From positions 408,681 to 472,680 of the forward strand of contig DAOKYU010000001.1 in the NCBI GenBank assembly GCA_035325995.1: a stretch of DNA of 64,000 nt. Direction: 5' to 3'. Positions 26,086 to 32,709 of this stretch are shown here, one piece after another; the first letter of the stretch is position 1, and each line of letters begins with the position of its first letter. The notes beneath the pieces are model-generated. The model saw only the letters and a list, made by a program, of their open reading frames with translations, ran no database searches and was not told the origin of the DNA. The DNA is from Thermodesulfobacteriota bacterium. Its GTDB lineage: Bacteria; Desulfobacterota_D; UBA1144; Nemesobacterales; UBA2774. The position numbers and the translations under genes were made by a program.

Positions 26086-26850
26086 TCAATCACTTCCACC
26101 TTCCGGCTTAGCGCCCAGCTGGATCGCCTTAATCTCGAAGTCGATCCGCTCGTCAGCGTCTCTGAGGCCCTGCCCGTTCTCTAGTAAGTCGAGGGCCTTA
26201 CCGCCCCTACGCGCGTACTCAATAGCTTGGTCGATCATGGCCTCGTGTACAGTGAGTCTTTCGAGCTCCTTCCTGGCGATCTTCTGAGGGATTGTAAGGC
26301 TCGCCTCTTTTACGGCCTGGACGGACGCGGATATTTTGTCCCCTGCGAGAGTGTCGCCCCGGAATGCCGCAACTTTGGCGAGTGATTCCAGAGCACCTAA
26401 GTTGCCTTGTTCCATAAAACGATCCGCTGCGGCCAGGAGCCCCTTCTGGTCTAGCGTAGCCGCGAGGTTCATTTGTGTCATATCTCGAATTGCTTTTACG
26501 ACCGTCTCAAGCCCTTCGTAGTTCGTTAAAGCGACTTCCCTGTTACTTGTATCTTCAGACATGCCCTTGTTCCGGATACGGTCGACGAAGCTGCGCTTCG
26601 GCTCTTCCCCAGCGAGGGTCCGCTGTAAGTCCGCGCTCAGCCTGGCAACCCCGTCCCGGTGCTTCTGTTTGGCCTCGGTCAGTTTCTTATCCGCTTCGCT
26701 CCGCGCCGCCTGGCTCTCTTGAGCCTTCCCTTGCGGGCTCAGAGTTACGTCCTCGTCAATCTCCCTCAACCGCGCTTCCAGCTCCTTTCCGATACCCACT
26801 ATCTCAGCGGTGTTAATTTGTGTGAATGCAGTTGACCTGTTCTGGCTCAT
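26086..26850 (-). CDS. Hypothetical coiled-coil protein (254 aa)
   Basis: 254 aa, strongly helical with coiled-coil stretches (LEARLREIDEDVTLSPQGKA, AARSEADKKLTEAKQKHRDG). It begins MSQNRSTAFTQINTAEIVG. No membrane segment. Its length, Glu/Lys/Ala content and place next to the excisionase resemble accessory or scaffold-like proteins of phage satellites, but there is no specific motif. Start overlaps the upstream 87-aa gene by ATGA. I cannot assign a function. Confidence 0.5.
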   Translation of the reverse strand: MSQNRSTAFTQINTAEIVGIGKELEARLREIDEDVTLSPQGKAQESQAARSEADKKLTEAKQKHRDGVARLSADLQRTLAGEEPKRSFVDRIRNKGMSEDTSNREVALTNYEGLETVVKAIRDMTQMNLAATLDQKGLLAAADRFMEQGNLGALESLAKVAAFRGDTLAGDKISASVQAVKEASLTIPQKIARKELERLTVHEAMIDQAIEYARRGGKALDLLENGQGLRDADERIDFEIKAIQLGAKPEGGSD

Positions 26851-27110
26851 ATTTCCACCTCCTCGCCCGTTCCCGTATCGTCAGTCTCTACGTCCGCTTC
26901 GACTTCGCCGTCGAGCTCGCCCGAGTCGATCTTGCTGGCGAGGTCGTCAATCTCTTGTTTCAAATTGCAATCTAACTCTTGTACCAAGCGAAACTCCTTA
27001 TCCCTGTCAATCTCGCCGGATTCCCGGCGCAACAAATAACCCCGCTTGCGATTTTCATAGGCCATTGTTAACAACTTCACAGCCCTGTAAAAATTAGGTA
27101 ATTCTTTCAT
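26847..27110 (-). CDS. Hypothetical acidic protein (87 aa)
   Basis: 87 aa from the ATG at 27110, chosen because GGAGGT lies 6-11 bp upstream. N-terminal helix (KELPNFYRAVKLLTMAYENRKRGYLLRRE) followed by a very acidic tail (DGEVEADVETDDTGTGEEVEI). Acidic tails of this type occur in phage proteins that mimic DNA or bind basic partners. It follows the AlpA gene by 19 bp and is coupled to the 254-aa gene. Confidence 0.5.
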   Translation of the reverse strand: MKELPNFYRAVKLLTMAYENRKRGYLLRRESGEIDRDKEFRLVQELDCNLKQEIDDLASKIDSGELDGEVEADVETDDTGTGEEVEI

Positions 27111-27129
27111 TTCACACCTCCGGTTTTTT

Positions 27130-27315
27130 TCACTTCTCATTTATTGCCTCGATTCTGTTTTTCCTTTTGAGCTCTTCCAAGTCCTCGGGATCGATAAATA
27201 CACGCGTCCCGACTCTGGTGTGTGGCAACATCCTATTGGCTAGCCAGTAATAAAGAGTGCGCTTTGGGAAACCAAACTTTGCCGAAGCCTCTTTGACGGA
27301 TAAGGATCGACTCAT
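27130..27315 (-). CDS. AlpA/excisionase-like MerR-fold DNA-binding protein
   Basis: 61 aa from the ATG at 27315 (GAAGGAGCTTGAT before it). The pattern LSVKEASAKFGFPKRTLYYWLANRMLPHTRVGTRVFIDPEDLEEL is the HTH_17/AlpA fold: helix-turn-helix, then a wing with the R-V-G-x-R-x-F/I motif, then a closing helix. Proteins of this type act as recombination directionality factors or as activators of integrase and satellite genes. Two tandem intrinsic terminators sit immediately upstream, leaving only 19 bp before the start codon. Confidence 0.8.
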   Translation of the reverse strand: MSRSLSVKEASAKFGFPKRTLYYWLANRMLPHTRVGTRVFIDPEDLEELKRKNRIEAINEK

Positions 27316-27334
27316 ATCAAGCTCCTTCAGAAAC

Positions 27335-27370
27335 AAAAAAGCCGCCAAACCCCCGAAGGGGCAGGGCGGC
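27335..27370 (-). terminator. Intrinsic terminator just before the alpA-like gene
   Basis: Minus strand: GCCGCC (27370-27365 side) pairs with GGCGGC, with an inner CCCC-TTC-GGGG hairpin, followed by TTTTTT at 27340-27335. It ends 20 bp before the AlpA start codon. Confidence 0.7.
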
Positions 27371-27382
27371 CTGAATTTGGGC

Positions 27383-27420
27383 AAAAAAAAGCCGGGCAAG
27401 GAACGAATCCCTGTCCGGCT
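27383..27420 (-). terminator. Intrinsic terminator, first of a tandem pair
   Basis: Minus strand: AGCCGGACAGGG pairs with CCTTGCCCGGCT (one mismatch, one G-U), followed by eight Ts at 27390-27383. It lies 125 bp downstream of the sigma-like gene. Confidence 0.75.
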
Positions 27421-27544
27421 TCTAAAACTCGCTAAGTTGTGTTAAGTCTTCTGTTGTGTTGCTCGCTCAGATGCTATATATCTTCGCTTATCTGGCTCGC
27501 TTCGCTTGATTCCGGGCGCAACTCTGCCACAACAAAATGGTATA

Positions 27545-28303
27545 CTATTTTTCGGAAGGATGCAAGTTTTTTTTCACTACACGTCCCGATTTGTTTAGAA
27601 TTCTCCTTACTGCTTTCATAACACCCAGCTTCGTCATGCCAACAATTTCGCCAATTTTACTGTATGACAATTTCTCTTGTCCTTCAAAACCAAACCTTAA
27701 TTTAATTATCAATTGATCTCTATCGCTCAAGGTTGGAAATATTTTCTGAGCTTCCTTTTCAAATATCTCCGTTCGGGATTTTCCCGAATCACCACCAATC
27801 ATTCTCAACTCGAAATTCTTTGCATTAGCAAAAACTCTCGGAAAACGTCTTGGATACAACGTGTGAATTTCTTTCTCGATCGCCCGATTGATCTTCATAT
27901 ATTCGTGGTAAAACTCAGAATCGTGATCGAATCGAATAGTTTTAAACTGCTCCAGACAAATTTCGGCCAATGTATTAATTAGACCGGCAAATTGTTTACT
28001 TCCAAATATTAGCCCGTATATCTCATCAGAGGTCACAAGAACTTGAAGTTTTTCATACTCGCCGATTTCTTCTATGGTCCACCCATCCAAGAATAAATCA
28101 ACTATCACTATATCTGGATATGTTAATTCTTTACGATAATTCTCTATGTGGCCTTGCAATATGCTTAGGTATGCGTGATGCAATTCCAAGGCGGGCTTGC
28201 CCGCTTTGAAGTTGGTGTAAAACACCAGAGCTTGCTCTATTTGCGATTCAATTATTTCTTGATACTCCGGGGGGAATCTAAAGGTGTCCAAAGAGGTGTC
28301 CAC
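27545..28303 (-). CDS. Element regulator with sigma-70 region-4-like C-terminal HTH
   Basis: 252 aa, AT-rich compared with the neighbours. The N-terminal ~190 residues are helical with no recognised domain. The C-terminal ~55 residues (IFPTLSDRDQLIIKLRFGFEGQ then LSYSKIGEIVGMTKLGVMKAVRRIL) follow sigma region 4: 'L..R...Il.LRFG...e..s..EIG...g.t...V......aL'. No region 2 is present, so it is not a full sigma factor; it is more likely an activator or anti-sigma-like protein. It is the first gene inside attR and is followed by tandem terminators, then the excisionase operon. Confidence 0.6.
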   Translation of the reverse strand: MDTSLDTFRFPPEYQEIIESQIEQALVFYTNFKAGKPALELHHAYLSILQGHIENYRKELTYPDIVIVDLFLDGWTIEEIGEYEKLQVLVTSDEIYGLIFGSKQFAGLINTLAEICLEQFKTIRFDHDSEFYHEYMKINRAIEKEIHTLYPRRFPRVFANAKNFELRMIGGDSGKSRTEIFEKEAQKIFPTLSDRDQLIIKLRFGFEGQEKLSYSKIGEIVGMTKLGVMKAVRRILNKSGRVVKKNLHPSEK

Positions 28304-28430
28304 GTTCGTTGCACTCAGTGTACATATTGCACAGATTGTATATTTCCAAGGCTATCCGATCAGGCCAAATTTTTCAATTCTTTCGCATATGTTGTATGAT
28401 TATGGGTAGTTATGGGATTACCGTTCTTTT

Positions 28431-28492
28431 ATCTTGAGGGGGTGGTGCCCTCCGGGCGTGCGGGTTCGACTCCCGCCTTCGGCACCATTTTT
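28431..28492 (+). repeat. attR: 62-bp direct repeat, residual tRNA-Leu 3' half
   Basis: Perfect copy of 18831-18892. It has no 5' tRNA half upstream and so is not a tRNA gene; it marks the right end of the 9.6-kb element. Confidence 0.95.
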
Positions 28493-28595
28493 CTAATCCC
28501 TTCCCTGACACCTCCTGTTGTAAATCCGAACAACATTTGTATTTCGAATATGGATGAAAATTTAGTCTGGCGGAAACCGGAACACAAATAAAAAA

Positions 28596-28982
28596 GGGGC
28601 TATTCCACCCAAGCCGTAATTATGTACGCTGGAAGAAGCCATTTAACCCCGCGCCGGCAAGGCAAACTGATAGAGCATTTTGTTGCGGGAGCGACGGTCC
28701 GCACGGCCCGGGAATGTATTGCTGTGCTGCTTGCAATATTAAGGAATTCTTGGTGGGTTGCCGGTGGAAATGGATTCCCTACCCGGCTTCGCCCTATGGG
28801 CCTCGCCGCGGCATCTACAAGCATTAGGGAATGACAGAAGAGTGGGGATTCCTCGCACGCTCGGAATCGTTGGGGAATGACAGACTATGGAGTGCGAATG
28901 AGGCTTCGATGGAGGCAGCCGCCAACAGCTTTTAAGCGGCATAAATACTGGCCAGACACTAACCCTTAAATGGAATAGCCCC
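28596..28982. mobile_element. MITE-like insertion, 387 bp, with terminal inverted repeats and 9-bp target duplication
   Basis: GGGGCTATTCCA at 28596-28607 is the exact inverse of TGGAATAGCCCC at 28971-28982. Both outer flanks read AATAAAAAA, a 9-bp direct repeat typical of a target-site duplication. The interior carries no credible gene; short open frames on both strands lack ribosome sites. It has split the A/T tail from the spacer of the terminator at 28991-29010. The rest of 28493-29091 holds only this insertion and that terminator. Confidence 0.7.
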
Positions 28983-28983
28983 A

Positions 28984-29013
28984 ATAAAAAAGGGTGACGC
29001 GGGGTCACCCTTT
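28984..29013 (-). terminator. Intrinsic terminator of the amidohydrolase gene (bidirectional)
   Basis: GGGTGAC-GCGGG-GTCACCC hairpin (28992-29010 region) flanked by A-run and T-run, so it can act both ways. On the minus strand it ends the amidohydrolase/FmdB transcript. The MITE-like insertion abuts its A-run. Confidence 0.8.
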
Positions 29014-29091
29014 TTACATTTTTAATGTGGTGTACTTATAATACCTTGTTGTTGCTAAGCACGTGATACTTAGACCTGCCCGGGCAACTAC

Positions 29092-29946
29092 TTACCAGAA
29101 CTTGCCGTATAGCTTCTCGGCGTTGTTCCAGAAGATGTCGTTCTTGAGCTGCTCTGAAATCTCGGCGCCTTCAATCTTCCAGTACTCGGAGGCGAAGTCG
29201 CTCCAGGGTATATCCGAGCCGAAGAGGAAGCGGTCGCCGCCGATGCCCCTTTCTTCTATCTCTTTTAAGAGCCACGACGAGCCGAAGCCGACTGCCCAGG
29301 ACGAGTCGGTGTAGACCTTGTAGCCTTCCTGGACGAGGTCGAAGAAGCGCGGGACGAATTTTATGTGGCCGCTGACGCCGCCGCCCATGTGGACGACGTG
29401 GATCTTCACCTTCTTCCCGTATTCCTTTATGAGTGCGAGGGCGTTGTCTATGTCGGAGCCGCCGCCGGGGCTCGTGTGGATATGGAGCGGCATGTCGTTA
29501 TCCGCCGCCGCGTCGAGGATCATCTTCCAGAGCTCGGCAGCCTCGGGCTCCCACTGCCCGGGATCGAACGTCCCGCCGAGGAGGCACGTCGTCTTGAGGC
29601 CGACGAGACCCTTTTCGCCGATGTGCTTGAGGGCTTCGGTCGTGCGCTCCTTATCTTTAGGAAGCGCCGACACCCATATGAGCCCGAGGAGCCTGTCCGT
29701 CGACTGGACGCTTTCGCCGACGAGCGGGTTCAGCGAGAACGGCTGGGCCGAATCGGGGTAGCCGTAGTTCGCCATGACGAGCGCACGATCGACGCCGTGG
29801 CCGTCCATGCCCTTCAGGTATGCATCCGTCGTGTCGTAGTCGGTGGTGGGTTTTACAGCCTGGGGCAGCCCGTAGTACGCGAATCCCGGCACAGGGCCTA
29901 TATGCGAATGATTGTCGAAAACCTTTTTTCTCTTTACTACGCTCAT
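29092..29946 (-). CDS. Amidohydrolase-2 family metal-dependent hydrolase/decarboxylase
   Basis: 284 aa. Metal-binding DNHSHIGPV at residues 11-19 (H-x-H), a middle HIHTSPGGG histidine, IHVVHMGGGVSG and the terminal GSDIPWSDF aspartate mark the Amidohydro_2 TIM barrel. Relatives hydrolyse amides or ring lactams, or decarboxylate. Most of the fold is present at the usual length (~280-300 aa). It follows the FmdB gene by 43 bp. The pair lies divergent to the Nit1C/oxamate gene cluster, and a zinc-ribbon protein named for a formamidase operon next to an amidohydrolase hints at amide chemistry. The substrate is not predictable. Confidence 0.82.
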   Translation of the reverse strand: MSVVKRKKVFDNHSHIGPVPGFAYYGLPQAVKPTTDYDTTDAYLKGMDGHGVDRALVMANYGYPDSAQPFSLNPLVGESVQSTDRLLGLIWVSALPKDKERTTEALKHIGEKGLVGLKTTCLLGGTFDPGQWEPEAAELWKMILDAAADNDMPLHIHTSPGGGSDIDNALALIKEYGKKVKIHVVHMGGGVSGHIKFVPRFFDLVQEGYKVYTDSSWAVGFGSSWLLKEIEERGIGGDRFLFGSDIPWSDFASEYWKIEGAEISEQLKNDIFWNNAEKLYGKFW

Positions 29947-29989
29947 GATATTGCCTCCTTGGACGCGTTTCGTTATTGAAGTGATTTTG

Positions 29990-30370
29990 TCAATGTGGCG
30001 TATCCATGCTTTCCCCGACGCGTTTACGCATGCGTTTTTCGACCGAAGTGGCCGACTCGCCCTTTTCGAGGCGGCCTTTTACCTCCTTGAAATCGTCCCC
30101 GTAGTCGGCCGATGATTTCCGCGCCGCGTCGTCCATCGTGCGGGCGAGGCCCCGGGGGTCTTCTTCTTTGTGTGTGGCCCCGCCGGATGACGCGGCCGGG
30201 GCAACCGGCTTTTTCTCTTTAAGGACCGCCACGCCCGAGATGATTCTCTCGAGCCTCTTCGAGCCGCATTCGGGGCAGACGGCTTCTTCGTTCCGGGAGT
30301 CGGCGAAACTCGGGAAAAATATGCTTACTTCTTTTTCACAATCGTGGCACTCGTATTCATAGACAGGCAT
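29990..30370 (-). CDS. FmdB-type zinc-ribbon protein
   Basis: 126 aa. N-terminal MPVYEYECHDCEKEVSIFF and CPECGSKRLERIISGVAVLK are the four-cysteine zinc ribbon of the FmdB/'putative regulatory protein' family. The C-terminal ~70 residues are charged and disordered-looking. FmdB was named from an amidase/formamidase operon regulator, but most members have unproven roles. It precedes the amidohydrolase on the same strand. The start lies in an AT-rich region (30371-30618) shared with the divergent gene cluster. Confidence 0.85.
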   Translation of the reverse strand: MPVYEYECHDCEKEVSIFFPSFADSRNEEAVCPECGSKRLERIISGVAVLKEKKPVAPAASSGGATHKEEDPRGLARTMDDAARKSSADYGDDFKEVKGRLEKGESATSVEKRMRKRVGESMDTPH

Positions 30371-30554
30371 AGGATTTCCTAAAGTTTATATTTTATATAT
30401 TCTAGGAAATTCACGCTTTATAGTCAACCGTAATTTTTTGCCGCCGTCTTCGCACTGCGGGGCAGTGTTTACCGAATCTTCCGGGGTTATTGCCTTTTTC
30501 TCTTCGTCAATGCAGAAGGGCGTTTTTCGGGCCGTTCCGGTATCCAAAAATGCC

Positions 30555-30583
30555 TTGACTTAATTTACTAAAGTTGATAAGGT
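30555..30583 (+). promoter_or_regulatory. Candidate sigma-70 promoter of the Nit1C/oxamate cluster
   Basis: TTGACT (30555-30560) and TAAGGT (30578-30583) have a 17-bp spacer, 36 bp before the first gene. The -10 match is weak. The AT-rich divergent region 30371-30618 otherwise holds no gene. Confidence 0.4.
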
Positions 30584-30618
30584 ATCAAGTATAGTAGACG
30601 GTCCCGAGTGATAGTCTT

Positions 30619-31083
30619 TTGGAAAGGTTTATTTTCAAAATTGCCGGGGATGAGAAGGAGCTTGAGGATTACTTTCGTCTGCGACGCGACGTCTTCGTAT
30701 CGGAACAGGGCATTTTCGGCGAAACGGACGTGGACGAATTCGACACCGATCCGTTCCATAAAGTCATTCATATAGTCTCGGTGAAGCTCCCCGGGGGCGA
30801 GGTGGTAGGAGCGGTCAGGTGTTACAGGATAGAGGGTGATACGTGGGTGGGGGGACGGCTGAGCGCCGCTCCCGGGTACAGGAACGGACGCGTCGGCATG
30901 GGGCTCGTGAAGTTCGCCGTGCAGACGATGAAGTCTACGGACGAGTGCAGAAGGTTCCTTGCCTACGTACAGCCGCAGAATGTGAGATTTTTCCAAAGAC
31001 TGGGATGGACTCCGATTGGCGACCCCGAGGAATATCACGGTATTCCTCACCAACTCATGGAGGCGGACCTCGCCTCCGGCTGA
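30619..31083 (+). CDS. MSMEG_0567/Sll0786-family GNAT acetyltransferase (Nit1C component)
   Basis: 154 aa from a TTG start. FKIAGDEKELEDYFRLRRDVFVSEQGIF is the entry of this family, followed by the acetyl-CoA motif RNGRVGMGLVKFAVQTMKS and RFLAYVQPQNVRFFQRLGW, with QLMEADLAS at the end. In other bacteria the family sits next to the Nit1 nitrilase in nitrogen-starvation-linked clusters; its acceptor is unknown. First gene of the long plus-strand cluster, 10 bp before the AIR-synthase-like gene. A GAG about 10 bp upstream may be its weak ribosome site. Confidence 0.82.
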   Translation: MERFIFKIAGDEKELEDYFRLRRDVFVSEQGIFGETDVDEFDTDPFHKVIHIVSVKLPGGEVVGAVRCYRIEGDTWVGGRLSAAPGYRNGRVGMGLVKFAVQTMKSTDECRRFLAYVQPQNVRFFQRLGWTPIGDPEEYHGIPHQLMEADLASG

Positions 31084-31093
31084 AAGGGAGATT

Positions 31094-32047
31094 ATGCAGG
31101 AGCTCATTCAAAGCATACGGTCTTCGTCGAGGCTGTTTCAGAAGCGGGCGATAGGCGACGTCTGGACCCACCTGCCTTCCTCTTCCGTAGTCGGCGGCAG
31201 CGAGGTTCTCCTCGGAGACGACGCGGCGGCGATAAAGACCGAAGACGGCTACCTCCTTCTCGCGGGCGAGGGCGTCTACCCGCCTCTCGTGGCGGAGAAT
31301 CCCTACCTCGCGGGCCGCACGTCGGTCCTTACGAACGTAAGCGACATATACGCAATGGGCGGAAGGCCCGTGGCCGTCGTGGACGTCGTCTTCTCGAACT
31401 CCACGGAAAACGCTTCCGAAATACTGCGCGGAATAAGTGACAACGCGGAGCGTTACGGCGTTCCCGTCGTCGGCGGGCACATAACGACGGACGCCGAGCA
31501 CCCTTCGCTTGCCGTATTCATACTGGGAAAGGCGAGGAATCTCCTCACGAGCTTCGGCGCTCGCGAGGGCGACGACCTCGTCTTTATATACAATCGGAAC
31601 GGGAAATTCGTGTCGGGTTTTAACTTCTGGGATTCCTCCAGCGCGCTCGAGGGCAGGGAGGCCGTAAGGCACCTGGAGGAGATTTCGTCGCTCGCCGACG
31701 ACGGCGCGGCGGACACGGCAAAGGACGTAAGCATGGCCGGGCTCATAGGCTCTGTGCTCATGCTTCTCGAAAGCTCGGGCAAGGGGGCCGACATCAACGT
31801 CGAAGCCATACCGAGGCCCTTCGAGGCGCCTCTCGGCGAATGGCTCCTGGCGTTCCCGAGCTACGGGTTCGTCCTGTCGTTAAGGCCCGGTAAAACCGGC
31901 GAGGTCGCGGAGAGGTTCCGGGCGCTGGGGCTCACGTGCGAGGCGATAGGCACCGTGACAAGCGGCGGCAAGGTTTATTTCGTGGACGGGGAATCCCGGA
32001 AGTGGCTCCTCTGGGATTTCGAGAACGAAGCCCTGACCGGGATCTAA
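31094..32047 (+). CDS. Sll0787-like AIR-synthase-related protein (Nit1C component)
   Basis: 317 aa from the ATG at 31094 (AAAGGGAG before it); the frame is open upstream but overlaps the GNAT gene. N-terminal AIRS-type ATP-binding domain: LLGDDAAAIKTEDGYLLLAGEGV, then LTNVSDIYAMGGRPVAVVDVVF and VVGGHITTDAEHPSLAVFILG. C-terminal half: KDVSMAGLIGSVLMLLESS and PSYGFVLSLRPGK. Family members of this superfamily (PurM, SelD, HypE, ThiL) activate a carbonyl or carboxamide oxygen with ATP. In Nit1C clusters a homologue accompanies the nitrilase. Likely cyclises or dehydrates an intermediate; substrate unknown. Confidence 0.82.
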   Translation: MQELIQSIRSSSRLFQKRAIGDVWTHLPSSSVVGGSEVLLGDDAAAIKTEDGYLLLAGEGVYPPLVAENPYLAGRTSVLTNVSDIYAMGGRPVAVVDVVFSNSTENASEILRGISDNAERYGVPVVGGHITTDAEHPSLAVFILGKARNLLTSFGAREGDDLVFIYNRNGKFVSGFNFWDSSSALEGREAVRHLEEISSLADDGAADTAKDVSMAGLIGSVLMLLESSGKGADINVEAIPRPFEAPLGEWLLAFPSYGFVLSLRPGKTGEVAERFRALGLTCEAIGTVTSGGKVYFVDGESRKWLLWDFENEALTGI

Positions 32048-32082
32048 TTGAGCCATACGCTTTATATCTTTAAGGGTGAGGA

Positions 32083-32670
32083 ATGAACAAGGAAAAAAAT
32101 CAGATTGACCACATAGTTTCAAAACTCGGGGAGAGAATAAAAAAGCTTAGAGTCGAAAAGAACTTGTCGTTAAAAGATCTTTCGGAGAGGTCGGGCATCT
32201 CCGCCGCCGCTATACACAAGATAGAGTCGAACGGCATCATACCGACCATAACGACGATGATGAAGATATCGGACGCCCTCGGAAAGAAGGTGAGCCACTT
32301 CATCGAGGAAGTGGAGGAGGAGAAGGACGTCGTCCTCGTTCCCGCCGGGGAGAGGGAGCCCATCCTGACGTTTAAGAAGGGGCTCGACCTGAAGGCGATA
32401 TCGGCGCAGAAATACGGCGATTTCATCATGACGGCGGCGTATGCGACGGTAGACGTCGGGGCGACGAGCGGCAGAACGCCGATGAAGCACGCGGGCGAGG
32501 AGCTCGTTTACTGCCTCGGCGGGACTGTCGAGTTCAGGGTGCTCGACAAGGTGTACGTCCTTAAGCAGGGCGACAGCCTTCACTTCAGGACGCACCTGAA
32601 CCACAAGTGGAAGAACGTGGGCAAAAGGCAGGCGAAGCTGCTGTGGATACTGGCCGTGCCCCCATCATAA
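32083..32670 (+). CDS. XRE-cupin transcriptional regulator
   Basis: 195 aa. The helix-turn-helix at ~14-68 (LGERIKKLRVEKNLSLKDLS, then ISAAAIHKIESNGIIPTITTMMKISDAL) is XRE type. The C-terminal cupin (~110-190: GRTPMKHAGEELVYCLGGTVEF, LKQGDSLHFRTHLNHKW) has the two histidines and glutamate of the metal-binding cupin motif. Such regulators usually sense a small amine- or carboxylate-type ligand and control their own cluster. Placed between the GNAT/AIRS pair and the AllG gene, it probably governs this locus. Confidence 0.85.
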   Translation: MNKEKNQIDHIVSKLGERIKKLRVEKNLSLKDLSERSGISAAAIHKIESNGIIPTITTMMKISDALGKKVSHFIEEVEEEKDVVLVPAGEREPILTFKKGLDLKAISAQKYGDFIMTAAYATVDVGATSGRTPMKHAGEELVYCLGGTVEFRVLDKVYVLKQGDSLHFRTHLNHKWKNVGKRQAKLLWILAVPPS

Positions 32671-32709
32671 GAATTAGTCGTAAGAAGAACGGGATAGAAA
32701 AAGACAGCG

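Larger units (their letters stand above)
18831..28492. mobile_element. 9.6-kb integrative element in tRNA-Leu (satellite/island type)
   Basis: The element is bounded by perfect 62-bp att repeats with a 9,600-bp period. Contents: tyrosine integrase, ribbon-helix-helix protein, several small membrane or orphan proteins, VasI-like protein, S24-like fragment, DnaB-N/RepA-like ATPase with iteron-like repeats, AlpA-type excisionase and a sigma-region-4-like regulator. All genes but two small ones read leftward. I see no terminase, capsid, tail, relaxase or type IV secretion gene. Integrase plus AlpA plus replication ATPase in under 10 kb resembles P4-like satellites or small mobilisable islands. 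Codon use is less ATA/AGG-skewed and GC is lower than in the flanking chromosome, fitting recent acquisition. Confidence 0.9.

Noticed and set aside
18831..28492. Intact prophage interpretation of the tRNA-Leu element
   Set aside because: No terminase, portal, capsid, tail or lysis gene in 9.6 kb; satellite or island is better supported.
28431..28492. Second tRNA-Leu gene
   Set aside because: Only the 3' half is present; the 5' acceptor and D arm are missing, so it is attR.
28739..29008. Short open frames inside the MITE-like insertion
   Set aside because: They lack start signals and cross the inverted ends and terminator; the interior looks non-coding.
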